From assembly GCF_000429165.1 (NCBI RefSeq), contig NZ_AUBI01000001.1:496001-560000 (forward strand): a DNA stretch of 64,000 nt, in the 5' to 3' direction. Shown one piece after another: positions 26,192 through 38,062 of the stretch. The number at the start of each line of letters is the position of its first letter. Position 1 is the stretch's first letter. The notes beneath the pieces were generated by a model that had not been told where the DNA came from, did not search any database, and was given only the letters and a program-made list of their open reading frames with translations. The stretch is from Acetobacter nitrogenifigens DSM 23921 = NBRC 105050 (lineage in GTDB: Bacteria; Pseudomonadota; Alphaproteobacteria; Acetobacterales; Acetobacteraceae). The translations under genes and the position numbers were made by a program.

Positions 26192-29100
26192 ATGAGCGCG
26201 CGTTTCGTCCAGCTCCGCATTGCGGGATTCAAGAGTTTCGCTGAACCGATCAGCGTCGATATCCTTCCCGGCCTGACCGGGATCGTCGGCCCGAACGGGT
26301 GCGGCAAATCAAACGTCGTCGAAGCCCTGCGCTGGGCGATGGGCGAAACCTCCGCCCGCTCCCTGCGCGGCGGAGAAATGGACGACCTGATCTTCGCAGG
26401 CACCGCCAACCGCCCGGCGCGCAACCTGGCCGAAGTCACGCTGACCCTTGAAAACGCCAAAGGGCTTGGTCCCGGCGCGTTCGCTGAAGTGGACGACCTG
26501 CAGGTCACTCGCCGCGCCGAGCGCGGTTCAGGCAGCGACTATCGCCTAAACGGCAAGACCATCCGTGGCCGAGACGTGCAGACGCTGTTCGCGGACCTTG
26601 CTTCCGGCGCACGATCTTCAGCAATGGTCAGTCAGGGCCGCGTCGCCATGCTGGTCGGCGCACGCCCGGAAGAACGCCGCACTATCCTCGAAGAAGCGGC
26701 GGGCATCACCGGCCTGCACGCCCGCCGCCATGAAGCCGAACTGAAGCTACGCGCCACCGAAACGAACCTCACCCGCGCAGAGGATCTCCGAACCCAGCTT
26801 GAATCCCGCCTCGAAGGACTGACCGGGCAATCGGAGCAGGCCGCCCGCTATCGCGAGATTTCGGCGTCGCTGCGCGAATCAGAAACCTCCCTGCTCGCCC
26901 TGCTGCACGCCCGCGCGCGCCAGCAGGTGGAGCGCGCCATCGAAGCGACGGCCGCCGCTCGCAAGGGACTGATCGCCGCCGAGGAAGCCGCCGAAACCTC
27001 CGTCATCGGCGATTTCGAAGCTGGAAAAGTCCTCCCAGCCCTGCGCGAAGCCGCCGACGCCGCGCGAACCGCGCTGGAGCGTCGCCGCGTCGCCGCCGAA
27101 GGCGTCGCCCGGGAAGAGGAACGCGCCGCCGAAACCGCCCGCGCCGCCGCCGAAAGACTGAAGCAGAGCGAGGCTGATCGCGACGCCGCGCTGGCCCGCC
27201 ACAGCGACGCGCAGGGCACGTTGCAGCGCCTGACCGCCGAAATCGCGGACACCGAAGCGGCCACGGCGGCTCTGCCGGAGAAACAGGCCGACGCCGAACG
27301 CGCGATGGCGACCCTGCAGACCGCCATCGCCGAAGCACTGGAAACACTTGAACGCGCGACGGGAGAGGCCTCCGCCGCACGCGCCAGACTCGAACAAGCG
27401 CAGACCGCCCTGCAAAGCGCCGCCACGCGCCACGAACGGCTTGTCGAAACCCGTGCGGCCCTGGAAGCCGAATTCGAAAAGCTCAAGGCCGACTTGCCCG
27501 ACGCGGCCAGCCTGACCGCGCGGGAAGAAGCCATCGTCGCAGCCGTCGCAGCCCTCGTCGCCCGACGCGCGGCGCTGGAGGAAGCGACGCAACGCCGCAG
27601 CGACGCGCAACTCGCACTGTCCATCGCCCGCAACGCTGCGGAAACCGCCCGCGCCCGGCATACGGAGCGCAGGACCGCGCGCGACGGCGCCGCCGCGCGG
27701 CTGAAGACCCTGCAACAAGACCGGGACACGCTGAGCCGTCGCAAGACGGAAACCGAAACCGGATTGGTGCCGGAAGAGGTCCGCGCCGCGCTGGCGACAG
27801 CGCTCGCGGAAGCGGAATCACTGCGCGCCGCCGCAGGCGCCGCACTGGAGGCTGCGGAGGTTGAACGCGCAGCTTCCGGCGCCGCGCTGGTCGAAGCACG
27901 CGCCCGCGCACAGGAAGACAATACGATCCGCGCGGCGGCGGCGGACGCCCTGCGCGCCGCCGAGGCCGCGTTGCGACGGGCCGAACAGGAAGCGGCGACC
28001 CTGTCGCGCGACTTGCAGGCCGCCATCCGCGACGAGGTTCCCGACGACGTCCTCTCCACCGCCCAGACGGCGCGTGCGGCGGAAGAGTTACGCCTGAGCG
28101 AAATCGAACGGACGCTGGAAGCCGCCGATCGCGCCCAGAGCGAAGCCACTGCCGCTGTCCGGGAACGCGACGCCGCTCTTGGCGCGCTGAAGGCTGAACA
28201 GACCCGCGTCCGCGCGCAGGCCGAAGGCCTTGCCGAAGCGCTGAAGGGCGGAGAAGAGCACGATGCTGGCGGTACGCCGGTCTCCGACCTGCTGAGCGTG
28301 CCGGATGGGCTGGAAGCCGCGCTGGCTGCGGCGCTCGCTGAAGGACTCGACGCCCCGGAGGCGTTGACCTCCCCGAACGCCCCGCGCAACTGGCGCGACC
28401 TGCCGCCGCTCGCAGCTCCCCCGCCGCTTCCCCCGGAGACGACGCCTCTCGCGTCGCTCGTCACTGCGCCGGACGTGCTGGCTCGGGCGCTGTCGCTGGT
28501 GGGTCTGGTCGAAGAGGCCGACGCAGAACGCCTCGCTCCGAGCCTTGCCGCCGGCCAGTGTCTGGTCACACGCGCCGGGGCCTTGTGGCGGTGGGACGGA
28601 CTGCACATGCGGGCGGGCCTGCCCAGCGCCGCCGCGCTGCGTCTTGCCCAACGCCGCGTGTTGCGGGAAGCCGAACAGCGACTTCAGGATCTCGCCACAT
28701 CATTGCCAGAGGCCGAGCGCCTTGCCGCCGAAGCCGCCCACGCGGCGCAGGATGCGTCCGACGCGGTCAAAGCCGCTCGCACCACGCGCGCAGCCGTCGA
28801 GGCCGCACTGGGCAAGGCCCGCTCGCAGGAAGCAGACGTCGCCCGGCGTCACAGCGCCGCGAAGGCGCGGCTCGACGCCGTGCGCCCGCAGCATGAGCGC
28901 GCGGCTCAAGCTCAGGAGGCCGCGCGGCAGACACACGCAGAGGCGCAGCAAGCCCAAAACGCCCTGCCCGACCCGGCTGCACTGCGGGCGGCGCACGACG
29001 GCGCGCGCGAGCGTGACCAGCGCGCAGCGCAGGCCGAAGCCTCAAGCAGAACAGAACGGCAGCGTGCGGAGCAGGCGCTGGATACCGCCCGCAAGCGTGC

Positions 29101-30742
29101 GCAGGAGGCCGAAACGCGTCATGGCGCGGCTGAGGCGCGCCTCGCCACCATCCTGCCGGAACTCGCGCGGCTGAGCGATGAAATCGCCGCCGCCGAGGCC
29201 GCGATCATCGCAGCGGAGAGCGCGCTTGGCGAAGCGGCGGACCCGCAAGCTGCGGCGATCGCGCTTCAGGCGGCTGAGACCGAGACCCGCGCAGCCGACG
29301 CGGCCCTGACGGAAGCCCGCGCCGCCACCGAAGCCGCCGAGGCCGCGAGTGAAGTCGCACGCGCGACCCATCGCGCGACGCAGGAACGCTCCCTCGAACT
29401 CGGCGCCAGAATTTCCGCTCTGGAACCTCGCCGCGCGGCGATGGAACAGGAACTGGCCGAAGCGCGCGACGCGCTTGAGGCCGCACGCCGCAACACCGCC
29501 GCGTCCGAAGCCTCAGCGGTTGATCCCGCGAGCATCGATACACTACGCGAGCGCGTGACGGTCCTTCGCGCCGAAGAACAGGCGGCGCGAGAGTTGCGCG
29601 CGACCCTCGCGGCGGAGGCGGGCGCTCTGGCCGCACGTGCGACCGCCCTCAGGGCGTCCGTTGCGGAATGGACCGCGCGCGAGGGCACGACCCGCACGGC
29701 CCTGAACGACGTCGAGGCGCGTGTGCAGGCGGCGTCCGGCGAGCACGCAACGGTCTCCGCACTGCCCGCCGAAGTCCAGCGTCTGCGCGAAAGCAGCGCT
29801 TCAGCGCTGGCGGAAGCCGAGGCTGTTTTTCTGGCGGCAGATTCCGCGCGCGACGCCGCCGAAACCCGCATTCGCAACGCGCAGGATGAGCGTCGCCGCG
29901 CCGAAGCCGCGCTGGCTTCGGCGCGCGAGGACGTGCTGCGCAGCGAAGGCAAGAGCGAACAGGCCCGGGCCATCCTCGACCAGTTGCTGGCCGAAACCCC
30001 TGAACCGCCGCTCGCCCCGGTCAGCGATCTGACCGAGTCCGCCGAAACCAGCCTTCGCCGCAAGATCGCACGCCTGACGCGTGAGCGGGAGGACATGGGG
30101 CCGGTCAACCTGCGCGCCGATATTGAAGCCCAGGAAGCCCAGACCCATATCGACACTATCCAGCGCGAACATGGTGAGCTGGAAACCGCCATCGCCCGCC
30201 TGCGCGGGTCGATCGGCGCGTTGAACAAGGAAGGCCGGGAGCGGCTGATGGCCGTATTCACGCAAGTCGACCAGCATTTCCAGTCGCTGTTCTCGCGGAT
30301 GTTCGGCGGCGGGCGGGCGCATCTTGGCCTTGTGGGCAGCGATGATCCGCTTCAGGCCGGGCTTGAAATCTACGCCCAGCCACCCGGGAAGAAACTTGCC
30401 ACCCTGTCGCTGCTGTCGGGCGGCGAGCAGGCCCTTACAGCTTTATCATTGATTTTTGCTGTATTCAGGTGCAATCCAGCGCCGATATGCGTGCTCGACG
30501 AGGTTGACGCGCCTCTCGACGACGCCAATGTTGGTCGTTTCTGCGCCCTGTTGGGCGACATGGCCAGTGAAGCCGGAACGCGTTTTCTTGTTGTGACACA
30601 TCATCAACTCACCATGGCCCATATGGACCGCCTGTTCGGAGTAACGATGCAGGAGCGCGGCGTAAGCCGTGTGCTCTCGGTCGATCTTGAACGCGCGTCC
30701 GCCATGGCTGGAAGCCAAACACGGGAAGAGGCCCATGCCTGA
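26192..30742 (+). CDS. smc: Chromosome segregation protein SMC
   Basis: A 1516-residue SMC ATPase. The N-terminal head has Walker A GPNGCGKSN at 33-41. Two long Ala/Glu/Arg-rich coiled coils flank a hinge at about residues 690-800. The C-terminal head has signature LSGGEQ at about 1408-1413 and Walker B CVLDEVDAPLDD with D1436/E1437. SMC dimers with ScpA/ScpB compact and segregate the chromosome. The protein is several hundred residues longer than the usual 1150-1200, the extra length lying in the coiled-coil arms. The following gene overlaps its 3' end. Confidence 0.95.
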   Translation: MSARFVQLRIAGFKSFAEPISVDILPGLTGIVGPNGCGKSNVVEALRWAMGETSARSLRGGEMDDLIFAGTANRPARNLAEVTLTLENAKGLGPGAFAEVDDLQVTRRAERGSGSDYRLNGKTIRGRDVQTLFADLASGARSSAMVSQGRVAMLVGARPEERRTILEEAAGITGLHARRHEAELKLRATETNLTRAEDLRTQLESRLEGLTGQSEQAARYREISASLRESETSLLALLHARARQQVERAIEATAAARKGLIAAEEAAETSVIGDFEAGKVLPALREAADAARTALERRRVAAEGVAREEERAAETARAAAERLKQSEADRDAALARHSDAQGTLQRLTAEIADTEAATAALPEKQADAERAMATLQTAIAEALETLERATGEASAARARLEQAQTALQSAATRHERLVETRAALEAEFEKLKADLPDAASLTAREEAIVAAVAALVARRAALEEATQRRSDAQLALSIARNAAETARARHTERRTARDGAAARLKTLQQDRDTLSRRKTETETGLVPEEVRAALATALAEAESLRAAAGAALEAAEVERAASGAALVEARARAQEDNTIRAAAADALRAAEAALRRAEQEAATLSRDLQAAIRDEVPDDVLSTAQTARAAEELRLSEIERTLEAADRAQSEATAAVRERDAALGALKAEQTRVRAQAEGLAEALKGGEEHDAGGTPVSDLLSVPDGLEAALAAALAEGLDAPEALTSPNAPRNWRDLPPLAAPPPLPPETTPLASLVTAPDVLARALSLVGLVEEADAERLAPSLAAGQCLVTRAGALWRWDGLHMRAGLPSAAALRLAQRRVLREAEQRLQDLATSLPEAERLAAEAAHAAQDASDAVKAARTTRAAVEAALGKARSQEADVARRHSAAKARLDAVRPQHERAAQAQEAARQTHAEAQQAQNALPDPAALRAAHDGARERDQRAAQAEASSRTERQRAEQALDTARKRAQEAETRHGAAEARLATILPELARLSDEIAAAEAAIIAAESALGEAADPQAAAIALQAAETETRAADAALTEARAATEAAEAASEVARATHRATQERSLELGARISALEPRRAAMEQELAEARDALEAARRNTAASEASAVDPASIDTLRERVTVLRAEEQAARELRATLAAEAGALAARATALRASVAEWTAREGTTRTALNDVEARVQAASGEHATVSALPAEVQRLRESSASALAEAEAVFLAADSARDAAETRIRNAQDERRRAEAALASAREDVLRSEGKSEQARAILDQLLAETPEPPLAPVSDLTESAETSLRRKIARLTREREDMGPVNLRADIEAQEAQTHIDTIQREHGELETAIARLRGSIGALNKEGRERLMAVFTQVDQHFQSLFSRMFGGGRAHLGLVGSDDPLQAGLEIYAQPPGKKLATLSLLSGGEQALTALSLIFAVFRCNPAPICVLDEVDAPLDDANVGRFCALLGDMASEAGTRFLVVTHHQLTMAHMDRLFGVTMQERGVSRVLSVDLERASAMAGSQTREEAHA

Positions 30743-31616
30743 TCCTGACGTCCTCACACTCGACGTCGCTCCTTCGCGCTCTGTCTGCGACTGCAAGAAC
30801 AGCGGCGTGGCGCGCCCGGTGGTCATGCGCCGCTGCATGCGCAAGGCCGCTATGGCGATGTGCGCCCTTGGCGTGGCCGGCGGTCTGCTTGTCTGGCGGG
30901 AATCCCGCGCCGACGCCATTCTGTCGCGCATCCATCATGGCATGCTCGTCTGCGCGAGTGGCGACGCCGCCACGGCGACGCTGGTTGGTCCGCTCACTTC
31001 GGGCGGCGCCATGTCGGCAATTCTCCCCGGCGCGGTCGCCAATGCGGCCATTCCCACGGATCTGCTGACCGGGCATCAGTATGCGCCCGCGATGGTCAGG
31101 CTGGACGTTTTCGAGTCGGCCAGCGGGCTGTTGACCGTCGGCGGCGGGACGCAATCGCTCTCCAGCGCGCTTTCGGCGTCCCGAAAAGGACGCAAGCTGG
31201 TTATGCTCTCCCTGCATGGCGCGACCCCGAAGCACGTGGCGCAGGCCATTCGGGCCGCGGATATGCGCCATCACGTCATTCTCGCCGCGACCAACGACGC
31301 TGAAGCGCGTACCGCCATGGCCGCCGACGGCGGCATGATGATCGCTCTTCCCGTGCGCTCGGCGCGCGAGGAACAGCACGCCCGACGCCTTGTGGGCTCG
31401 CATCGGTTCGCCGCTTATCTGCCCGCCTCCGCGACGCCGGAGCTGTTCGCCCTGGCCCATCACGACGCGGAAGCGGTTATTGCCGACGGCCCGACGACGC
31501 CTGACGATCCCGCGAAATTGCAGGCGCTGCTCGACGAGCCCGTGGATATCATAGTGACGGACCAGCCAGTGCGCTTCGCTGAGACGATGACTGGCGAGGA
31601 CGCCGCCCGGCAGTAA
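30735..31616 (+). CDS. Membrane-anchored protein, possibly degenerate GDPD-like
   Basis: A 293-residue protein whose ATG overlaps the smc stop by eight bases, so translation is probably coupled. Residues about 38-55 are a hydrophobic anchor or signal. The remaining region resembles a glycerophosphodiester-phosphodiesterase barrel in layout: MVRLDVFESASG where GDPD has its substrate strand, LVMLSLHGAT, and a C-terminal VDIIVTDQPVRF. The catalytic histidine pair of true GDPDs is not clearly present, so it may be inactive. The fold idea is inference from weak patterns. Confidence 0.6.
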   Translation: MPDPDVLTLDVAPSRSVCDCKNSGVARPVVMRRCMRKAAMAMCALGVAGGLLVWRESRADAILSRIHHGMLVCASGDAATATLVGPLTSGGAMSAILPGAVANAAIPTDLLTGHQYAPAMVRLDVFESASGLLTVGGGTQSLSSALSASRKGRKLVMLSLHGATPKHVAQAIRAADMRHHVILAATNDAEARTAMAADGGMMIALPVRSAREEQHARRLVGSHRFAAYLPASATPELFALAHHDAEAVIADGPTTPDDPAKLQALLDEPVDIIVTDQPVRFAETMTGEDAARQ

Positions 31617-31693
31617 GGCCGGACGCCAATAAACTGACGGGAACAAACGGCGGACGCCAGTTTTCAGACGCCTCGCCGGTTCAGTTGCGCTCC

Positions 31694-32158
31694 CTAGAGA
31701 CCCAGCTCGCTCAGCGACGGATGATCGTCGGGACGAACGCCCTGCGGCCAGTGAAACAACCGCTCCTTTTCAGCAATCGGCACATCGTTGATCGAGGCAA
31801 TCCGCAGCGCCATCAGCCCGGCGTCGTCGAACTGCCAGTTCTCATTCCCGTAGGACCGAAACCACTGTCCGCTGTCGTCCCGCCATTCATAGGCGAAGCG
31901 AACGGCGATGCGGCGCCCTTCATGCGCCCAGACTTCCTTGATAAGGCGATACTCCATCTCCCGCGCCCATTTGCGCGTAAGAAACCCCACGATCTGTTCA
32001 CGGCCAACAATGAACTCGGCGCGGTTCCGCCAGATGCTGTCCTCAGTGTAGGCGAGCGACACCTTGTGCGGGTCCCGGCTGTTCCACGCATCCTCGGCCA
32101 TACGAGCTTTGATCGCAGCTGTTTCTGCAGTGAACGGCGGTACGGGCGGTCGAGTCAT
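31694..32158 (-). CDS. NTF2-like DUF1348 family protein
   Basis: A 154-residue cytosolic protein of the nuclear transport factor 2-like superfamily, DUF1348 branch. Recognisable stretches are [21 protein letters not shown].., the tryptophan-rich [10 protein letters not shown] and [22 protein letters not shown]. Proteins of this type are common, about 150 residues long, and of unknown enzymatic role. An inverted repeat sits directly upstream of the start. Confidence 0.82.
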   Translation of the reverse strand: MTRPPVPPFTAETAAIKARMAEDAWNSRDPHKVSLAYTEDSIWRNRAEFIVGREQIVGFLTRKWAREMEYRLIKEVWAHEGRRIAVRFAYEWRDDSGQWFRSYGNENWQFDDAGLMALRIASINDVPIAEKERLFHWPQGVRPDDHPSLSELGL

Positions 32159-32166
32159 TACGCACT

Positions 32167-32196
32167 CCTCTTCCAGAAATTCTCCTGTGGAAGAGG
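32167..32196 (-). promoter_or_regulatory. Inverted repeat overlapping the ribosome binding site of the DUF1348 gene
   Basis: A perfect 9-base repeat, CCTCTTCCA and TGGAAGAGG, with a 12-base spacer lies 9 bases upstream of the start codon at 32158. In the minus-strand mRNA the arm nearest the start contains AGAGGAG, so folding would hide the Shine-Dalgarno sequence; it could equally be an operator. Confidence 0.4.
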
Positions 32197-32303
32197 GTAT
32201 CTCCCCTCAAGAGAGAAATACTTTAAAAACATTGCAATACAGCTTTGAACACAAGTCTTTTCGAACAAAAAAGACTCCCTGATCGCTCGCAAAACGCCCA
32301 GTC

Positions 32304-33449
32304 CTAAGCGCCAAGCCCGGATCCCAGCCTGATCGCCATGGCGACGTTGCGCGCTGTCCGGCGCAGGCTTGAGCGAGCTTCCGCCAGAGCCTCGGAAAGC
32401 GACCCGGGCCTTTGCATCGTCGAGAAGACGGCGTCGATTCCGGCCCCGTAGACGTCGTCAACGCCCGCGCCGAGAGAGCCGGCTATTGCGATCACCGGTT
32501 TCCCCGCCTGCCTAGCCACCCGTGCAACGCCCGCAGGCGTCTTACCGCGCACAGTCTGGCCGTCGATCCGTCCTTCGCCGGTAATGACCAGATCCACGTC
32601 CGCGACGATCTCTGCGACGCCGAGAGCCTCCATCACGATTTCGACGCCGGGGCGCATGCGCGCATCAAGAAATGCCAGCGCCGCAGCGCCCATGCCGCCA
32701 GCAGCGCCAGCGCCGGGAACAGACGCCACGTCGCGCCCCAGATCGGCTGTGATCCGCCCTGCGTAATGGCTCAACGCCGCATCCAGAACGTCCACCATCG
32801 CCTGTGTCGCGCCCTTCTGCGGCCCGAAGACCGCCGAGGCGCCGTGCTCGCCAGTCAGGGGATTGTCCACGTCGCAAGCCACATCGACGCGCGTTTCCGC
32901 CAGACGCGGATCCAGCTCATCAAGGCTTATCCGGGCAAGCCGCGTCAGCGCCGCGCCGCCCGCTTCGATCTCGCGCCCGGAATCGTCAAGGAGCGACGCT
33001 CCCAGCGCCTGCGCGAAGCCCGCTCCACCATCGTTCGTGGCGCTGCCGCCAAGACCAAGGATGATATGCCGACACCCGGCGTCGAGCGCCGCGCAAAACA
33101 GTTCGCCCACGCCGCGCGTCGTCGCCCGAAGCGGATCGCGGCGTTCCGGCGACAACAGCTCAAGCCCCGCAGCCGCAGCCATCTCGATGATCGCCGTCCG
33201 GCCGTCGCCCGTGACGCCAAAGAACCCCTCCACAGGGTCGCCCAGCGGACCCGTAACGCATGTCCGCACAACGCGTCCGCCGGTCGCAGCGACCAGCGCC
33301 GCAACTGTCCCTTCGCCGCCGTCAGCCGCGGGCAGCTTCACGCAGACGACGTCAGGCCAGACGAGACGGAACCCCGCCTCGATCTCGTCGGCCACCTCCA
33401 ACGCGGAGAGACTCTCCTTGAAGGAATCGCAGATGATCGCAATCTTCAT
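32304..33449 (-). CDS. Glycerate 2-kinase (GarK/GlxK family)
   Basis: A 381-residue kinase of the type found in glycerate utilisation. The N-terminus is CDSFKESLSALEVADEIEAG and LPAADGGEGTVAALV, and the body has GLGGSATNDGGAGFAQALG and VITGEGRIDGQTVRGKTP. It phosphorylates D-glycerate to 2-phosphoglycerate, feeding glycolysis. It is the second gene of an operon with an MFS transporter (34 bases apart), pointing to uptake and use of glycerate, tartronate or a related acid. Confidence 0.93.
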   Translation of the reverse strand: MKIAIICDSFKESLSALEVADEIEAGFRLVWPDVVCVKLPAADGGEGTVAALVAATGGRVVRTCVTGPLGDPVEGFFGVTGDGRTAIIEMAAAAGLELLSPERRDPLRATTRGVGELFCAALDAGCRHIILGLGGSATNDGGAGFAQALGASLLDDSGREIEAGGAALTRLARISLDELDPRLAETRVDVACDVDNPLTGEHGASAVFGPQKGATQAMVDVLDAALSHYAGRITADLGRDVASVPGAGAAGGMGAAALAFLDARMRPGVEIVMEALGVAEIVADVDLVITGEGRIDGQTVRGKTPAGVARVARQAGKPVIAIAGSLGAGVDDVYGAGIDAVFSTMQRPGSLSEALAEARSSLRRTARNVAMAIRLGSGLGA

Positions 33450-33483
33450 CTCGTCTCTCTCCCTGCTTCGCGTCCATCGAACA

Positions 33484-34854
33484 TCACGCCTGCCGCCGGT
33501 CCGTTCGGCCAGCCACCGGACTACGGAGGACGATGACGACGCCAGTAATCATCAACGCGGCCAGAACCGCCAACGCGTCGCCCGGTCCGCCCGTAACGTG
33601 ACTGATCCATCCGACCAGATAGGGGCTGACGAACCCGGCGACCTGCCCCATCGAATTGATCAGCGCGAGTCCCGCCGCCGCAGCCTCCGCACCAAGGAAC
33701 AAGGACGCAAGCGGCCAGAACATCGCCAACCCCGTCAACGCGCCCGAGGCGCCCAGCGACACCCCGACCAAAGCAACAAGGCGGATCGCCGGATCCTGCG
33801 CATGGGCGCCTCCGGTCCATGCCGCCGTCAAAAGCCCGGCGGACGCCAGCAACATCGGTCCGGCGAGATGCCATCGCCGCTCCCGCGTGCGATCCGCAGA
33901 ACGCCCTATGAGAAGCATCACCGCTGCGGCGACCGCATAGGGCGCGGCGCTCAGCCAGCCGATCAGTTGCAGATCCTCCCCGAAGCTCGCCCGCATAAGC
34001 GACGGCAGCCAGAAGTTGATCGCGTAAACCCCGCCCTGCACGCAGAAATAGACCAGCCCCATCGCCCATATCCAGGGGCTGCGTAAGACGTCGCCAAAAT
34101 TCGCTGCGCGCTGAGCGGGCGCCTGTGCGGCGGCATCGGCTGATAATCGCCCTTCCAGCGCTGCGCGGTCCATTGATGACAGCCATCGCGCGCGCTTCAC
34201 GTCATCGCTCAGGATGAAGGCCACACCCACGCCCAGCGCCACGGTCGGCGCGCCCTGCAGCAGAAAGAGCCACTGCCACGCCTGCAAGCCGCCGACGCCG
34301 CCCGGCGCTCCGGCGGTCCCGCCCACGAACGAGGTCATGATCCACCCGGAAAGCGGACCGCCCACGACGCCAGACAGCGGAATCGCCGCCATGAACAGCG
34401 CCATCACGCGTCCCCGGCGATCAGTCGGGAACCATCGCGTCAGGTAGAGCACCAGACCGGGGAAAAACCCGGCCTCCGCCGCGCCTGTCAGGAAGCGGAG
34501 GACGTAAAAGGCGGTCGCGCTGTGAACGAACGCCAGACTGGCGGACAACGCTCCCCAGACGATCATGATGATAGACAGCCAGCGCCGGGCGCCGAATTTT
34601 TGCAATGCGACGTTCGCCGGAACTCCGCAACAGACATATCCGATGAAGAAGATGCCTGCCGCCAGCCCGAACTGCTCGTCGTTCAGGCCGAGAGCGTCGA
34701 GCATCTGCAACTTGGCGAAGCCGACATTCACCCGGTCAAGGTAATTGAACAGGTAACAGACGAAAATATAGGGAACGATACGAAGGGTGACGCGGCGATA
34801 CAATGCCTCGGCGTCGCCGCCGAAACCCGTCGCCCGGTCTGCGCCGGTGGTCAT
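33484..34854 (-). CDS. MFS transporter, anion:cation symporter (tartrate/glucarate-like) type
   Basis: A 456-residue permease with 12 predicted membrane helices. Family signatures are FNYLDRVNVGFAKLQM in the first helix region and LTRWFPTDRRGRVMALF between helices 4 and 5, typical of the ACS family that imports organic acids such as tartrate, glucarate or phthalate. It precedes glycerate kinase in the same operon, so a C3/C4 hydroxy acid that ends in glycerate is the most likely substrate. Confidence 0.88.
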   Translation of the reverse strand: MTTGADRATGFGGDAEALYRRVTLRIVPYIFVCYLFNYLDRVNVGFAKLQMLDALGLNDEQFGLAAGIFFIGYVCCGVPANVALQKFGARRWLSIIMIVWGALSASLAFVHSATAFYVLRFLTGAAEAGFFPGLVLYLTRWFPTDRRGRVMALFMAAIPLSGVVGGPLSGWIMTSFVGGTAGAPGGVGGLQAWQWLFLLQGAPTVALGVGVAFILSDDVKRARWLSSMDRAALEGRLSADAAAQAPAQRAANFGDVLRSPWIWAMGLVYFCVQGGVYAINFWLPSLMRASFGEDLQLIGWLSAAPYAVAAAVMLLIGRSADRTRERRWHLAGPMLLASAGLLTAAWTGGAHAQDPAIRLVALVGVSLGASGALTGLAMFWPLASLFLGAEAAAAGLALINSMGQVAGFVSPYLVGWISHVTGGPGDALAVLAALMITGVVIVLRSPVAGRTDRRQA

Positions 34855-34952
34855 GGTCGCTTTTCCAGCTCTTTGTTCTTGAGGCGCGCAAATACGCCTG
34901 AGGATACGAAGGCCACGTCCGATACGGCGCGGCGAAGCTTCACGTTACGACC

Positions 34953-34994
34953 AAAAACCTCCGTCCGACCAGCCGCCTCGACTGGTCGGGACGG
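34953..34994 (-). terminator. Terminator-like hairpin between aarC and the MFS gene
   Basis: Read on the minus strand, a 12-base-pair stem with one bulged G (34961-34972 with 34982-34994) is followed three bases later by five T residues. It would stop aarC readthrough before the MFS operon; being about 105 bases upstream of the MFS start it could also act as an operator. Confidence 0.5.
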
Positions 34995-35132
34995 AACTAC
35001 TTTTCGTACACACGTTGCCGATCAAGGCGACCCCGACCGCCGGCGGACAAACGAATCTGCGGCAAACGAGCTGGCGGACCCGGAACGAGTTGGCGAGCAC
35101 ACCGACAGTTAAGTTGAGCAACTGACTTACCC

Positions 35133-35163
35133 GGCTGGGCTGGCGTCGCCCGCCAGTCCAGCC
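35133..35163 (-). terminator. GC-rich hairpin just after aarC, no T-run
   Basis: A 13-base-pair stem with one G-U-type pair and a 5-base loop lies 11 bases after the aarC stop codon. It lacks a T tract, so it may protect the mRNA 3' end or pause polymerase rather than terminate on its own. Confidence 0.45.
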
Positions 35164-35174
35164 AGATTTGTTTC

Positions 35175-37138
<1,964 letters not shown>

Positions 37139-37936
37139 ATGAGTGAAAACAGTTCATTCGCGCGACTGATTGCTGGCCGCCCCGTGCGGGTGGTGGGAGA
37201 CGTGCACGGCGACATAGCCGCCTTCCGCCATGCGACGGCGACGGACCGTTTCATCGTACAGCTTGGCGATCTGGTGGATTATGGACCTGATAGCGTTGGC
37301 GCGCTGCGGCTCATGGCGTCCGTAATAGAGGAACGTCGAGGCGTCTTTGTGCTCGGCAATCATGATCGCAAGCTGGGGCGCGCCCTGCTCGGACGCAAGC
37401 TGCGGCGCGATCCTGTCGTCGAAGCCACCCTCGCCCAGATCACCCGCCCTGAAAACGCGGACGTTCTGGATATGGTCGTCCCAATGCTGTCCGCTGCGCC
37501 CACATGGTTGCGTCTCGGCCGCCGCGTCTTCGTACATGGCGCCTTCCACACACGCATGCTCGTAGAAGATGCGCCTGGCGGTCTCGACGGCGTCACGCCG
37601 GTCCTCTCACGCGCGATGTTCGGAGAAGTGGTGGGACGCACTCAGGCGGACGGCTACCCGGAGCGACGCCTGAACTGGGTGGACCACATTCCCGCCGGAT
37701 ACACTGTCTATTGCGGCCACGACCGTCGCTCCACAGATGGTCGGCCCTGGGTGAAGCACGGACGAAACGGCGGAACCGCGGTATTCGTGGATACCGGAGC
37801 CGGCAAAGGCGGGCATCTGGCGTGGATCGATCTGCCTGCGGAAGATCCCGACACCCCTGACTATCCTGCGCCGGAACCTTACTTCGACCATGGCTCTCCG
37901 CGCGATTCTCACGGCGCCGCGCCACAAGGATTCTGA
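37139..37936 (+). CDS. Metallophosphoesterase (Ser/Thr phosphatase-like)
   Basis: A 265-residue calcineurin-like phosphoesterase with the ordered metal motifs GDVHGD (D21, H23), GDLVDYGPDS and GNHDRKLG, and a later GHDRRSTDGRP that supplies the last histidine. The layout is that of PrpE/PphA-type bacterial protein phosphatases or Ap4A hydrolases; the substrate cannot be settled. It begins a plus-strand run followed by chorismate mutase, SixA and citrate synthase. Confidence 0.85.
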   Translation: MSENSSFARLIAGRPVRVVGDVHGDIAAFRHATATDRFIVQLGDLVDYGPDSVGALRLMASVIEERRGVFVLGNHDRKLGRALLGRKLRRDPVVEATLAQITRPENADVLDMVVPMLSAAPTWLRLGRRVFVHGAFHTRMLVEDAPGGLDGVTPVLSRAMFGEVVGRTQADGYPERRLNWVDHIPAGYTVYCGHDRRSTDGRPWVKHGRNGGTAVFVDTGAGKGGHLAWIDLPAEDPDTPDYPAPEPYFDHGSPRDSHGAAPQGF

Positions 37937-38062
37937 TGCACGCCGCAGGGTCGTCGGCTTTGACAGAAGGCTTGTCCACGTGATGAATGGGCAAGCGTTT
38001 CCGACCGCCTTTTCGGCACGGGAAATGCGCCGTTTTTCACGAATTCAGAACACGGGGCAGGT

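Larger units (their letters stand above)
34855..35174. other. Intergenic region between aarC and the MFS transporter
   Basis: Both flanking genes are on the minus strand. The region holds the hairpins at 34961-34994 and 35133-35163 and presumably the promoter of the MFS-glycerate kinase operon. No gene seen. Confidence 0.5.

Noticed and set aside
26848..28608. Long minus-strand open frames (up to 586 codons) inside smc
   Set aside because: They are antisense shadows caused by the strong GC bias at third positions in smc; composition is Ser/Arg/Ala only and no domain is visible.
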